DNA of 64,000 bases from Roseinatronobacter domitianus (GCF_023336755.1 NZ_JALZWP010000004.1:1-64000); one strand, 5' to 3'; shown: positions 37,987 to 48,038, counted from the first letter of the stretch. Notes: generated by a model not told the origin, from the letters alone. Made by a program: numbers and translations.

Positions 37987-39284
37987 GCAACCGCCGCTAG
38001 TTTCCGCGTGCGTTCTTCCATGGCGCGAGCGACATCGACCGCGCTCTTGAACCCGTCCTCGTGAAAGCCGCTATGCAGCCACGCGCCACTGAACCATGTG
38101 CGGTTCATGCCGTTCATGGCCCGCACCGCGCCCTGCGCGTCCAGCGCAGCTGCGTCATAGACCGGGTGGTCAAAGCTGTAAGTGTCGTAAATACAGTCTT
38201 CGCGCACCGGATGATTGGCATTCAACGTCACGAAAATCGGGTCATCCTGCGGGATGGGCTGAAGCGAATTCATCCAGTAGCTAAGCGATATGCGCGCACG
38301 ATCTTCCGGCCCGCGCTCGGTATAGGCCCAGCTGGACCATGTCTTGCGCCGCTTTGGCATGAAATCTGCATCGCAATGCAACACGGCGTCATTGGTCTGG
38401 TACTTCACAGCCCCAAGCGCGCGGCGCTCGGCTTCGGTCGGGTCGGCCAGCAGACGCAACGTGATGTCGGAATGGGTTGCAAAGATCACCTCGTCAAAAC
38501 GCTCGGCCTCTGCCCCGTGCGCCTTGATCTGCACACCATCGACCGCGCGCGTTACGCTTTCCACCGGGGTGCCGCTGCGCAGATTGACGCCCGCGCGCTC
38601 CAGATAGGCCGTCAGACGGTGCACATATTCAATAGAGCCGCCGCGGACCGTATGCCACTGGTGCTGCCCATTCGCACTCAGCAGTGCATGGTTGCGAAAG
38701 AATTCCATCATCGCCACGGCGGGAAAATCAAGGATTTTTGCGGTCGGCGTTGACCAGATCGCCCCGGAGAATGGCAAGATATACCGCTCACGAAACCAGG
38801 TGCCGGTGCCCAGTTGCTCTAGAAGCCCGCAGATGCTTAGTCCGGGATTGTCCAGCGCGACCCTGTGGCCATTCTTGTTAAAGTGCAGAATGTCACGCAG
38901 CATCCGCAGATGCCTTGGGTCCAGCGCCGCCCTGCGGGTCGCAAACACCTGATCGAGCGACCCTAACCCATATTCATAACGTCCGGCATCGAACGACGCA
39001 CAAAAGCTCATATTCGAAGGCGCCGTCGGCACATCGAGCTTTTCAAACAGCGCGGTCAGGTTGGGATAGTTTACATGGTTGAACACGATAAAGCCTGTAT
39101 CCACCGGCTGATCGCCACGCTTGCCCGCAAGCACGGTGCGCGCATGGCCGCCAAGGCGGGGTTCGGCTTCAAACAGCGTAACACGATGGCGCTGCGACAT
39201 CAGGTAGGCGCCCGCCAGCCCCGAAATGCCGCCGCCGATTATCGCAATCCGCCGCGCGGGCATGTCAATCATTTCAAAGGGCAT
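37983..39284 (-). CDS. FAD-dependent amine-oxidase-type oxidoreductase, sigma-E operon
   Basis: This 433-residue flavoprotein has a dinucleotide loop GGGISGLAGAYL (about 16-27) with GGHARTV following, and a C-terminal FAD-closing segment NRTWFSGAWLHSGFHEDG. It is the first gene of the five-gene operon and has a candidate RpoE promoter 50-80 bp upstream. Homologues act on unsaturated or methylated fatty acyl chains, so lipid modification during singlet-oxygen stress is the likely role. A start at 39272 is an alternative. Confidence 0.88.
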   Translation of the reverse strand: MPFEMIDMPARRIAIIGGGISGLAGAYLMSQRHRVTLFEAEPRLGGHARTVLAGKRGDQPVDTGFIVFNHVNYPNLTALFEKLDVPTAPSNMSFCASFDAGRYEYGLGSLDQVFATRRAALDPRHLRMLRDILHFNKNGHRVALDNPGLSICGLLEQLGTGTWFRERYILPFSGAIWSTPTAKILDFPAVAMMEFFRNHALLSANGQHQWHTVRGGSIEYVHRLTAYLERAGVNLRSGTPVESVTRAVDGVQIKAHGAEAERFDEVIFATHSDITLRLLADPTEAERRALGAVKYQTNDAVLHCDADFMPKRRKTWSSWAYTERGPEDRARISLSYWMNSLQPIPQDDPIFVTLNANHPVREDCIYDTYSFDHPVYDAAALDAQGAVRAMNGMNRTWFSGAWLHSGFHEDGFKSAVDVARAMEERTRKLAAVA

Positions 39285-39333
39285 GGTGTCTCCGTTACTT
39301 GACAGTCTGGCAAGCCACTGGCCGCCGTTGAAG

Positions 39334-39363
39334 ATGATACGCGGCGTAGGAAAACCCGGATCA
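39334..39363 (-). promoter_or_regulatory. RpoE (sigma-E) promoter of the flavin oxidase operon
   Basis: On the minus strand TGATCC (39363-39358) is followed after 18 nt by TATCAT (39339-39334). TGATCC is the known -35 element of ChrR-controlled sigma-E in Rhodobacter. The start codon lies 50 nt further on. The opposite-facing rpoE promoter has the same spacing. Confidence 0.78.
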
Positions 39364-39397
39364 AAGGTAATAACATCTCATCTCTGTGCATATTTTT

Positions 39398-39427
39398 TGA
39401 TCCGACTGTGCGCATATAGCGTATGTC
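39398..39427 (+). promoter_or_regulatory. autoregulatory RpoE promoter of rpoE-chrR
   Basis: TGATCC (39398-39403), 18 nt, then TATGTC (39422-39427). The ATG at 39423 lies inside this -10 element, so it cannot be the rpoE start if this promoter is used; GTG at 39540 is the better start. Confidence 0.75.
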
Positions 39428-39539
39428 AGGTATGTTTGACAGTTTCCAGCCTGCGATGGCGTCTCGACACGCCCCTGCCTTGGCCGATATGGTGCGGCAA
39501 ACGTGGCTGTTTTCGGCCACGGGAAAAGGGTTGAACCGT

Positions 39540-40082
39540 GTGAGCAGGGACACGACTCCAGATTGGGCGGCGCTGTTGCGCCGCGTGGCCGAGACGCAGG
39601 ACAATGACGCTTTCGCGGCACTCTTTGCGCATTTTGGGCCTCGCGTGAAAGCTTACCTGATGAAATCGGGGGCGGATGCCGCCAGTGCCGAAGAATGCGC
39701 GCAAGATGTAATGGTGACTGTCTGGCGCAAGGCCGGGCAATTCGACCAAGGGCGTGCGTCTGCCGCAACATGGATTTTCACGATCGCGCGGAACCGACGC
39801 ATCGACATGCTGCGGCGCGACAAGCGCCCCGACCCCGAAGACCTGCCCTGGGGGCCTGAAGCCGAACCCGACCAAGAGGATGCGCTGGCCCTGCAACAGG
39901 AAACCGCACAACTGACCAAGGCGCTGCGCGCCCTGCCCGAAGCCCAACGCAGCATGATCGAACGCGCCTATTTCGCGGACCTGTCGCATAGCGAAATTGC
40001 CGATGTGACCGGATTACCCCTTGGCACGATCAAATCGCGCATCAGATTGGCGTTGGAAAGGCTGCGCCACAGCTTGAACTAG
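39540..40082 (+). CDS. rpoE: ECF sigma factor RpoE (group ECF11)
   Basis: This 180-residue sigma factor has region 2 (FAALFAHFGPRVKAYL through TWIFTIARNRRIDMLRR) and region 4 (LPEAQRSMIERAYF, then the HTH HSEIADVTGLPLGTIKSR). It drives the singlet-oxygen response when released by ChrR. The GTG at 39540 has AAAGGG 9 nt upstream and yields a normal length. The longer open frame from 39423 adds 39 atypical residues and begins within the promoter. chrR follows 6 nt after the stop. Confidence 0.93.
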   Translation: MSRDTTPDWAALLRRVAETQDNDAFAALFAHFGPRVKAYLMKSGADAASAEECAQDVMVTVWRKAGQFDQGRASAATWIFTIARNRRIDMLRRDKRPDPEDLPWGPEAEPDQEDALALQQETAQLTKALRALPEAQRSMIERAYFADLSHSEIADVTGLPLGTIKSRIRLALERLRHSLN

Positions 40083-40088
40083 AGAGAC

Positions 40089-40733
40089 ATGAGCATGATC
40101 ACCCACCATTTAAGCGACAAATTGTTGATGGCCTATTCGGCAGGAACCCTGCCCGAAGCCTTCAACCTTGTGGTCGCGACACATATTTCCGTTTGCGACG
40201 CGTGCCGCGCGACCCTCGCCGGCTTTGATGCCGTGGGTGGCGCGCTGCTGGACGATGACTGCGCCACGATGGGCGCGGACTGTTTGGCCAATGTAATGGC
40301 GCGCATAAAGTCAGGCGCAGCAACGACAAAACCAGAGGCACGCCCAAGCGACGCCGTGTTGCCTGCACCGCTGGTCGATGCAATCGGCGGTGGGTTGGAC
40401 CGCGTGCAATGGCGCGCTGTCGGTGGTGGTGTGCGTCAGGCGATCCTGAAAACCTCTGACAAGGCCAGTGCGCGCCTGTTGCACATTCCGGCAGGGGCCG
40501 CAGTGCCCGACCACGGCCATCACGGGTTGGAACTGACACTTGTGCTGCAAGGCGCGTTCCACGACGAAGACGCGCGTTTCGCGCGCGGCGATGTCGAGAT
40601 TGCCACCCAAGACACACAGCACACGCCCATCGCAGAACCGGGGCAAGATTGCATCTGCCTTGCGGCAACCGATGCGCCCCTGAAATTCCGCGCGATCCTG
40701 CCAAGATTGGCACAGCCTTTCCTGCGCATTTGA
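40089..40733 (+). CDS. chrR: zinc-dependent anti-sigma factor ChrR
   Basis: This 214-residue protein binds and silences RpoE until singlet oxygen or organic peroxide triggers its turnover. The N-terminal anti-sigma domain has the zinc ligands His7 plus HISVCDACR (HxxxCxxC). The C-terminal cupin domain carries DHGHHGLELTLVLQGAFHD, with the His/His/Glu metal set, and a later His in DTQHTP. Both ChrR metal sites are intact, so the switch is probably functional. Confidence 0.95.
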   Translation: MSMITHHLSDKLLMAYSAGTLPEAFNLVVATHISVCDACRATLAGFDAVGGALLDDDCATMGADCLANVMARIKSGAATTKPEARPSDAVLPAPLVDAIGGGLDRVQWRAVGGGVRQAILKTSDKASARLLHIPAGAAVPDHGHHGLELTLVLQGAFHDEDARFARGDVEIATQDTQHTPIAEPGQDCICLAATDAPLKFRAILPRLAQPFLRI

Positions 40734-40802
40734 CGTAGGTCAAGGCCGCATGCGGAGGGCGGGGTTACGAACACGGGCACCCTGAAACACAAGGACAGCC
40801 CC

Positions 40803-41141
40803 ATGAATTACCCCGATTTCATCAACGCGACCCGCGACCAAAGCCGGACGCTGTTCAAGACCATTCCTGACACGATGAAGGGGTTTGGTGCGCTGTCGAA
40901 AGCGGCCAAGGACAGCCCTGCCATTGGCGTGAAGGAAAAGGAATTTGTCGCACTTGGAATTGCCGTTGCGGTGCGCTGCGAACCCTGCATCGCGTTTCAT
41001 GTCGAGGCGCTGATGAAAGCGGGGGCCACGCGCGAAGAACTGGGCGATGTGCTGGCCATGTGCATCCAGATGGGCGGTGGACCCGCCGTTATGTATGCTG
41101 GCAAGGCTTTGGATTGCTGGGACCAGTTGTCCGCCGCTTAA
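40803..41141 (+). CDS. carboxymuconolactone decarboxylase / AhpD-like protein
   Basis: This 112-residue protein has the all-helical CMD fold with redox motif RCEPCIAFHV (CxxCxxxH near residues 59-66), as in AhpD-type peroxidase partners. It lies 69 bp after chrR in the same direction, so a link to oxidative stress is plausible. No separate TGATCC promoter is visible in the gap. A hairpin terminator follows. Confidence 0.88.
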   Translation: MNYPDFINATRDQSRTLFKTIPDTMKGFGALSKAAKDSPAIGVKEKEFVALGIAVAVRCEPCIAFHVEALMKAGATREELGDVLAMCIQMGGGPAVMYAGKALDCWDQLSAA

Positions 41142-41191
41142 TCTGTCCGCCCCTTAATCTGATTGTGCGGCTGCGCCGCAAGTCTATATGT

Positions 41192-41226
41192 CAGCCCCGG
41201 CCCTTTGGGCCGGGGCTTCCGGTTTT
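41192..41226 (+). terminator. hairpin after the AhpD-like gene
   Basis: AGCCCCGGCCC and GGGCCGGGGCT pair around TTT, followed by TCCGGTTTT. It is a plausible terminator and is joined to a segment (TTTTGAGTATTTGGGGCAAG, 41223-41242) that resembles the intergenic repeat found at 58.3 and 63.8 kb in the opposite orientation. Confidence 0.7.
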
Positions 41227-41248
41227 GAGTATTTGGGGCAAGATGAAA

Positions 41249-42823
41249 TCAGCACCCCAGCGCGCAGCCATCCTTGCGCGGGTCTGATGCCCCTTCCAGC
41301 ACGCCGTCAGCATGAATTCTGATCGCCTGCGCGCCGCCGCGCGGACCGGGCGACAATATGACCTGATGCCCCAAATCAGTCAGCGCCTGAGCCGTCGCGA
41401 TCGGATAGCCGGTTTCCAGCGCCAGCGTGCCGTTTTCCACAAAAGCGCGCGGAGCGTCGATTGCCGATTGCAGCTCCATCCCATGATCGCGCAGGTTGGT
41501 GACAAGGCGCGCATGGCCCACAGGCTGATACGCCCCACCCATAACGCCGAAAGGCATGGTGATGCGCCCGTTTTCACCCAACATCGCGGGGATAATGGTG
41601 TGCATGGGCCGTTTGCCGCCCGCCATCTCGTTGGGGTGGCCCTTGGTCAGGGTGAAGCCCGCGCCCCGGTTCTGGAACAGGATGCCGAACTTGTCCGAGG
41701 CCAGCCCCGACCCGAAGCTGTGAAAGATGGAGTAGATCAGCGATACCGCCATGCGGTCGCGGTCCACCACGGTTATGTAGACCGTGTCGCGATGGATCGC
41801 CTCTGTCAGCGGTGCGACATCGGGAAGCACGCGCGTGGGATCGATCAGGCTGGCCAGTTGCGCCGCCGTTTCGGGCGCGAGCAGATGCGCAAGGCGCGTG
41901 GTATGGTCCGGGTCCGCGATGAAGCGGTTGCGGGCGTCATAGGCCAGCTTCGTGGCCTCTGCTTCCAGATGTGCGCGTTCAGGGCCAAGCGGGTCCAGAC
42001 TGGCCATATCAAAATGTTGCAAAATGTTCAGGATCAGGCTTGCAACCGCGCCGGTTCCATTGGGCGCATGTTCGAAAAGATCAAGGTTGCGATAAGCGCT
42101 GTGGATCGGATCACCATAGGTACAGGTGGTTGCGGCAAGGTCATCAAGGGTGTGGCACCCGCCCATCTCTCGCAAGCTGTCGATGAGGTCTTGGGCAACC
42201 TCGCCTTCGTAGAAACCTGCGCGTCCCTCTCGGGCAATTCGGCGCAAGACCTCTGCCTGAGAGGGCGCGCGGAAGATTTGCCCGCTGCGCAAAGGCACGT
42301 TGCCGTTCAGGTAATGGCGACGCGCTGCCCCTTGCAGATGGGTGGGCTCTGCCCAGTCATACGCGACACGCGGGGCCACTGGGACCCCAATTTCGGCGTA
42401 GCGGATGGCGGGCGCAAGCGTATCGGCCAAACCAAGGCGTCCCCAATCGGCACTGACCTGGCAGAACGCATCCACGGCACCGGGCAAGGTGACGGACTCG
42501 ACCCCGTAAACCGGCACAGCATCCAGCCCGCGGGCGCGCAATGCGCCTGCATCGGCCCCGGCGGGCGCGCAACCAGAGCCATTGACCGTGACGATCCGCT
42601 CGGAACCCGCCGGTTTCAGCAGCATGAAGCAATCGCCGCCCAAGCCAGTCATCTGCGGCTCGCACAGGCCCAGTAGCACGCCCGCGCCGATGGCGGCATC
42701 GACCGCGTTGCCGCCCTGTTGAAGCAAGTCCAACGCGACCTTGGCGGCCAATGGATGCGACGTGGCGCACATGCCTTCGGTTGCGAACACGGCCGAACGG
42801 CCGGGTGCTTGAAAATCGCGCAT
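41249..42823 (-). CDS. ggt: gamma-glutamyltransferase family protein
   Basis: This 524-residue Ntn-hydrolase hydrolyses or transfers gamma-glutamyl groups, or acts on related amides. The protein has the N-terminal MCATSHPLAAKVAL, GLGGDCFMLL, and the autoprocessing region with the nucleophile Thr of RDTVYITVVDRD near residue 345. The small subunit ends GASDPRKDGCALG, with a conserved GASDPR. No signal peptide is visible, so it may be cytoplasmic. This branch is less certain to use glutathione. Confidence 0.85.
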   Translation of the reverse strand: MRDFQAPGRSAVFATEGMCATSHPLAAKVALDLLQQGGNAVDAAIGAGVLLGLCEPQMTGLGGDCFMLLKPAGSERIVTVNGSGCAPAGADAGALRARGLDAVPVYGVESVTLPGAVDAFCQVSADWGRLGLADTLAPAIRYAEIGVPVAPRVAYDWAEPTHLQGAARRHYLNGNVPLRSGQIFRAPSQAEVLRRIAREGRAGFYEGEVAQDLIDSLREMGGCHTLDDLAATTCTYGDPIHSAYRNLDLFEHAPNGTGAVASLILNILQHFDMASLDPLGPERAHLEAEATKLAYDARNRFIADPDHTTRLAHLLAPETAAQLASLIDPTRVLPDVAPLTEAIHRDTVYITVVDRDRMAVSLIYSIFHSFGSGLASDKFGILFQNRGAGFTLTKGHPNEMAGGKRPMHTIIPAMLGENGRITMPFGVMGGAYQPVGHARLVTNLRDHGMELQSAIDAPRAFVENGTLALETGYPIATAQALTDLGHQVILSPGPRGGAQAIRIHADGVLEGASDPRKDGCALGC

Positions 42824-42867
42824 GGTTCCTCCGATAGTTTTTCCGGATGTAGCGTGTGACATCGCAC

Positions 42868-42894
42868 AAAAAAACCCCGCCATTGCTGGCGGGG
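42868..42894 (-). terminator. intrinsic terminator of ccrM
   Basis: On the minus strand CCCCGCC pairs with GGCGGGG around AGCAAT and is followed by seven T. It lies 50 nt after the ccrM stop and ahead of ggt. Confidence 0.9.
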
Positions 42895-42943
42895 TAAAGT
42901 GGGCGCCCCGGCGGGTAACACAGGGCACCGGCGGTAACTGGGG

Positions 42944-44153
<1,210 letters not shown>

Positions 44154-44165
<12 letters not shown>

Positions 44166-44789
44166 TGGACACAAGATTTTGCGTATCGGCTTGAACGAGC
44201 GTCTATGTTCTGCGGTTGGACCAAGCTGCGCTATGGCATTTAAGTGACACTTGGTCGGATATCCCGCGTTTCGCTCCCAGCCATAGCCGGGGTAACGTTT
44301 CGCCAAATCGGCCATGATCGCGTCGCGTGCGGTCTTGGCGATGATGGATGCCGCGGCAATGGACATGCTGCGCCCATCCCCTTTCACGATCGCCTCTGCC
44401 GGGCAGGAAAGACCCTTGGGCAACCGATTTCCGTCGATCAATAAATGGCAGGGCGGCACGGCCAAAGCGGCAATGGCGCGCTGCATGGCCAGAAAGGTTG
44501 CTTGCAATATGTTGAGCTCGTCAATCTCGGCCGGGCTGCAATGTCCGATCCCGATATCGGCATGGGTGCGGATCTGGTCGCACAGGGCAAGCCGTGCCTT
44601 GGCACTCAATCGCTTGGAATCGTTCAGGCCCTGCGGCAGATATGTCGGGTCAAGCCAGACGGCAGCCGCGGTTACCGGCCCGCAAAGCGGTCCCCGGCCC
44701 ACCTCGTCTACGCCGACAACGCGACAAGCGCCTTGCGACATGGCAAGGCGCTCATGGCTGAAATCTGGGATTTGTTGGACGAGCGACAT
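44154..44789 (-). CDS. rnhB: ribonuclease HII
   Basis: This enzyme removes ribonucleotides and RNA primers from DNA hybrids. The 211-residue protein has the active-site DEVGRGPL (Asp28, Glu29), LNDSKRLS, LLIDGN and the C-terminal HRRSFKPIRK. It is upstream of ccrM in the usual Rhodobacterales pair. Confidence 0.96.
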
Positions 44790-44827
44790 AACTCCTTATG
44801 CCAATGCCATCCCCAAAAAGGCAAGCA

Positions 44828-45226
44828 TCAGCCCGCGATATAGCCGTTCCGGCGCAGGCAGCGCGCGCCATAGACCGCGCCGCGCCATTCCCCAACCACA
44901 CAACGGTTCGGCAACCCCCGCAGGCCCGCTTGGTGCAAACAGTGTCCGCTATAGGCGTGATGCCGTTTGCCCTGCATGCGCACGGTAATCTCGCAGCGCT
45001 GGGGCAGAATATACGCACGATGAGACCGCTTGGGACGCGGGTCGTAATGGCGGCGATTGTCTCGCTCGGCATGAACGGCACCGGCGATGATCGCAAGGGC
45101 TGCGGCCCCAAAAAGCAGTTTCGCCGCGTCATCAGAGGCGCGGGCAGGCGCTGCACTACTGGCGAAAAGCCCAAGGGCAAGGGCGACAGCCGCAAGGGCA
45201 GAGGTCAACCGGGGTGGCAGGGTCAT
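44828..45226 (-). CDS. small secreted cysteine-rich protein
   Basis: This 132-residue protein has a signal peptide (LAAVALALGLFASSAAPARA, cleavage about 30) and a hydrophobic segment LLFGAAALAIIAG. A basic mature domain follows with cysteines in RCEITVRM, SGHCLHQAG, NRCVVG and GARCLRRNGYIAG. The cysteine spacing suggests two disulfides in the periplasm. The family is common in Rhodobacterales but uncharacterised as far as I know. Confidence 0.7.
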   Translation of the reverse strand: MTLPPRLTSALAAVALALGLFASSAAPARASDDAAKLLFGAAALAIIAGAVHAERDNRRHYDPRPKRSHRAYILPQRCEITVRMQGKRHHAYSGHCLHQAGLRGLPNRCVVGEWRGAVYGARCLRRNGYIAG

Positions 45227-45371
45227 GGCAGTGCTCCGTGTTGGAAATCATGCCGCAACCCTGCTCCTTCCCTGCCCGGACAGGCAATAACCGCGCAATG
45301 TTATCCAATGACAGCCACACCCCGCGCCACGGATATTGCATATCAGGGGGCTTGGTGTCAGCGTTTCAGCC

Positions 45372-45665
45372 ATGAGACATATCCTTGCACAGGGCGCGTT
45401 CCTGATTGCGATGGCGCTTGCAACGCAAGCCTCGGCGCAGTGTTACGCGGATTACAAAGCCAAGCAGGACAACCCGTTGCGCTTGCAATACGGGTTGATC
45501 GAATTGCCGGCCTCTGCCTGCGGGTCGGTGGCCGAAGCAACGCGATACGCCGCCCCCGTCATCGCACGGTCGGGCTGGACCTTGTTGCAGATCGAATCCA
45601 TCCTGACCCAAGCTCAGTTCGATGCAAGGAGAGCCAATGCAGGCGCCATCCATCTCCGCCGCTGA
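45372..45665 (+). CDS. small secreted protein of unknown function
   Basis: This 97-residue protein has a signal peptide ending in QASA (about residue 22) and a mature part starting QCYADYKAKQDNPLRLQYG, with one further Cys in ASACG. I do not know a function. Its 3' end overlaps the start of the membrane winged-helix gene by 29 nt, so the two are likely cotranscribed. Confidence 0.7.
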   Translation: MRHILAQGAFLIAMALATQASAQCYADYKAKQDNPLRLQYGLIELPASACGSVAEATRYAAPVIARSGWTLLQIESILTQAQFDARRANAGAIHLRR

Positions 45666-46341
45666 TTTGACGCGGCATGGCAGCCGCGCGCTGGTGCTGG
45701 GCATTGGCGGGATTGTGGGCGTTTTGGCCCTGACCGCTGTGCTGTTATTCCTGAACCTTCCCGACGCCAACGCCTTCAATGCGCGGGTGGAACGGGTATT
45801 CGTGGAAAACGCCGACCTGACCACGGGCGCGGAAATCAAGCTGTTGGAAATTCTGGCGCAATCCGGCACGGCATTCTCCGAAACGCTAGTCAGCTACCGA
45901 ATCGTGATTTTCGTGCTGCTGGTCTTTGCCACGGGTCTGCTGGTCACGTCGCTTTTCATGGTGGTCACGCTTGTTGTCTTGAACCGGCGTTTGGCAATGG
46001 TCGAGAAACAGGGATTGCAGGTGTCATCGCTGTTGATTGACCGCGCGACGAATACCGTGGGCATCAACGATATGGAGTTTCGCCTGACCCCTGCGGCCGT
46101 CGAAACGCTGGCAGTGCTGGCCGAGGCGCGGCTGGATGATGACATGTTGACGGGTGCCGCAATCGAGGCCGTTATCTCTGGCCGTGCAGAAGCCGATTGT
46201 GACGAAGCGGCAGGGGCCACGCGCATCAAACGCCTGCGTGACAGTCTTGGCAACCAGTTGGTCAGCGAAGTTCTGGTCAAGAATGTCGCGCGCCAAGGCT
46301 ATATGCTGGCCATTGACGCGCGGGTGATTGATCTGCGTTAA
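45637..46341 (+). CDS. membrane-anchored winged-helix protein
   Basis: This 234-residue protein has two transmembrane helices (about 20-42 and 90-115) separated by a periplasmic loop of about 45 residues. The C-terminal cytoplasmic domain of about 95 residues resembles the OmpR/PhoB winged helix: MEFRLTPAAVETLAVL, then ATRIKRLRDSLG and VKNVARQGYML, the last being the usual wing. The ATG at 45637 has GGAG 7 nt upstream. This looks like a ToxR-like membrane regulator with the DNA-binding domain at the C-terminus, but binding is inferred. Confidence 0.7.
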   Translation: MQAPSISAADLTRHGSRALVLGIGGIVGVLALTAVLLFLNLPDANAFNARVERVFVENADLTTGAEIKLLEILAQSGTAFSETLVSYRIVIFVLLVFATGLLVTSLFMVVTLVVLNRRLAMVEKQGLQVSSLLIDRATNTVGINDMEFRLTPAAVETLAVLAEARLDDDMLTGAAIEAVISGRAEADCDEAAGATRIKRLRDSLGNQLVSEVLVKNVARQGYMLAIDARVIDLR

Positions 46342-46511
46342 GCGACGGGTGCCTTGACCTTGCGCTGATAGGGTAGAACAGTCTCGACCTCGCCGAATTT
46401 TGCGCGCGCGGCGTCGGTGGCCAGCGCAAGCCCCACGATCATGTTGTCACCGGCTTCCCAGTTGGCAGGCGTTGCCAGCGGCTGGCCTTTGGTGGCAATG
46501 ATCCCAAACAT
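46338..46511 (-). pseudogene. 3' remnant of a 1-Cys peroxiredoxin
   Basis: About 57 codons read as the end of a Prx6-type peroxiredoxin: PLATPANWEAGD, then FGEVETVLPYQRK to the stop. The catalytic N-terminal domain is missing, and the frame runs into the upstream region of the aldehyde dehydrogenase. The gene was apparently truncated by a rearrangement. Confidence 0.62.
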
Positions 46512-46592
46512 CGCATTTTGCGTTCCGCATTTCGACCTGCCTTGCAGCGGGTTAGCCCCAATGCGACACTGCACCAAATACAGGAGGATCAC

Positions 46593-48038
46593 ATGCTGGA
46601 CAAACGGCAATTCTACATCGATGGCGCTTGGACCGCCCCCATAGCAGGCACAGAGATGGACGTGATTGACCCTTCGACCGAAGAGGTCTGCGCCGCTATC
46701 ACGCTGGGTGGGCAAGCCGATACCGATGCAGCCGTGGCCGCGGCGAAAGCCGCCCTGCCCGGCTGGATGCACTGCGCGCCCGACACCCGGCTGGCAGCGG
46801 TAAAGCGTATCCTTGCGCTTTACAAAGACCATGCCGAGGAGCTTGCTCAAGCCATGAGCCTTGAGATGGGCGCGCCGATTGATCTGGCCCGCAGTTCGCA
46901 ATATGGCGCGGGCGAGTTCCATATCCGCAACTTCATCCGCGCGTATGAGCAGGTGGAATTCGACGCCCCCTTGGGCAACCACGCCCCCGACACCCGCATC
47001 ATCCGCGAGGCCGTGGGCGTCTGCGCATTGATTACGCCTTGGAACTGGCCGATGAACCAGATCACGCTGAAGGTCATTCCAGCGCTTCTGGCAGGCTGCA
47101 CAATGGTTCTGAAACCGTCGGAAATCGCACCCCTCTCCGCGCATATCTGGGCCGAGATCATGCACCAAGCCGAGTTGCCGCCGGGCGTGTTCAATATGGT
47201 GCATGGCGATGGGCCGGGCGTGGGCACGCAGCTTTCCGGCCACAAAGATGTGGACATGGTCAGCTTTACCGGGTCCACCCGCGCCGGGATCGCCATTTCC
47301 AAGAATGCCGCCGAAACATTGAAGCGCGTGCATCTGGAACTGGGTGGCAAAGGCGCGAATATCATCTTTGCCGATGCCGATGAAAAAGCGGTTAAGCGTG
47401 GCGTGCTGCATTGCTTCCAGAACACAGGCCAATCCTGCAACGCGCCGACGCGAATGCTGGTCGAGCGCAGCATTTACGACCAAACCGTCGAACAGGCAGC
47501 CATGATCGCGACTACCACGCAGGTTGGTGCCGCGCGCGACCCGGGCCGTCATATCGGCCCATTGGTAAGTGCCGCGCAATTCGACAAGGTGCAGGGGTTG
47601 ATCGAAACCGGGATCAAAGAGGGCGCGCGGCTGGTCGCAGGCGGGCTGGGCCGCCCCGAGGGTGTGAACCGTGGCTATTTCGTGCGCCCCACGGTCTTTG
47701 CCGATGTCACCCCCGACATGACCATCGCGCAAGAGGAAATCTTCGGGCCGGTCCTGTCGATCATGCCATTCGACAGCGAGGATGACGCGATCACCATCGC
47801 CAATGACACCCCCTACGGGTTGACCAATTACGTCCAAAGCACCGACGGCGCGCGGCGCAACCGTATGGCGCGGCATCTGCGGTCGGGCATGGTCGAAATG
47901 AATGGCAAATCGCGCGGCGCGGGCGCACCGTTTGGCGGCATGAAGCAGTCGGGCAACGGGCGCGAGGGCGGCATTTGGGGGATAGAGGATTTCCTGGAGG
48001 TCAAGGCCGTGTCGGGCTGGGATGTCGAGGCCAGTTAA
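46593..48038 (+). CDS. aldehyde dehydrogenase family protein
   Basis: This 481-residue NAD(P)-dependent aldehyde dehydrogenase has the conserved TPWNWPMNQ, FTGSTRAG, active-site Glu in LELGGKGAN, catalytic Cys in TGQSCNAPTR and EEIFGPVLS. AGGAGG lies 6 nt before the ATG at 46593. The substrate is not predictable. It adjoins the truncated peroxiredoxin, so it may have arrived with the rearrangement. Confidence 0.94.
   Translation: MLDKRQFYIDGAWTAPIAGTEMDVIDPSTEEVCAAITLGGQADTDAAVAAAKAALPGWMHCAPDTRLAAVKRILALYKDHAEELAQAMSLEMGAPIDLARSSQYGAGEFHIRNFIRAYEQVEFDAPLGNHAPDTRIIREAVGVCALITPWNWPMNQITLKVIPALLAGCTMVLKPSEIAPLSAHIWAEIMHQAELPPGVFNMVHGDGPGVGTQLSGHKDVDMVSFTGSTRAGIAISKNAAETLKRVHLELGGKGANIIFADADEKAVKRGVLHCFQNTGQSCNAPTRMLVERSIYDQTVEQAAMIATTTQVGAARDPGRHIGPLVSAAQFDKVQGLIETGIKEGARLVAGGLGRPEGVNRGYFVRPTVFADVTPDMTIAQEEIFGPVLSIMPFDSEDDAITIANDTPYGLTNYVQSTDGARRNRMARHLRSGMVEMNGKSRGAGAPFGGMKQSGNGREGGIWGIEDFLEVKAVSGWDVEAS

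Noticed and set aside
39398-39419. CATATAG at 39413 as -10 of the rpoE promoter
   Set aside because: Spacing from TGATCC would be only 9 nt; the N18 position matches the opposite promoter and is preferred.
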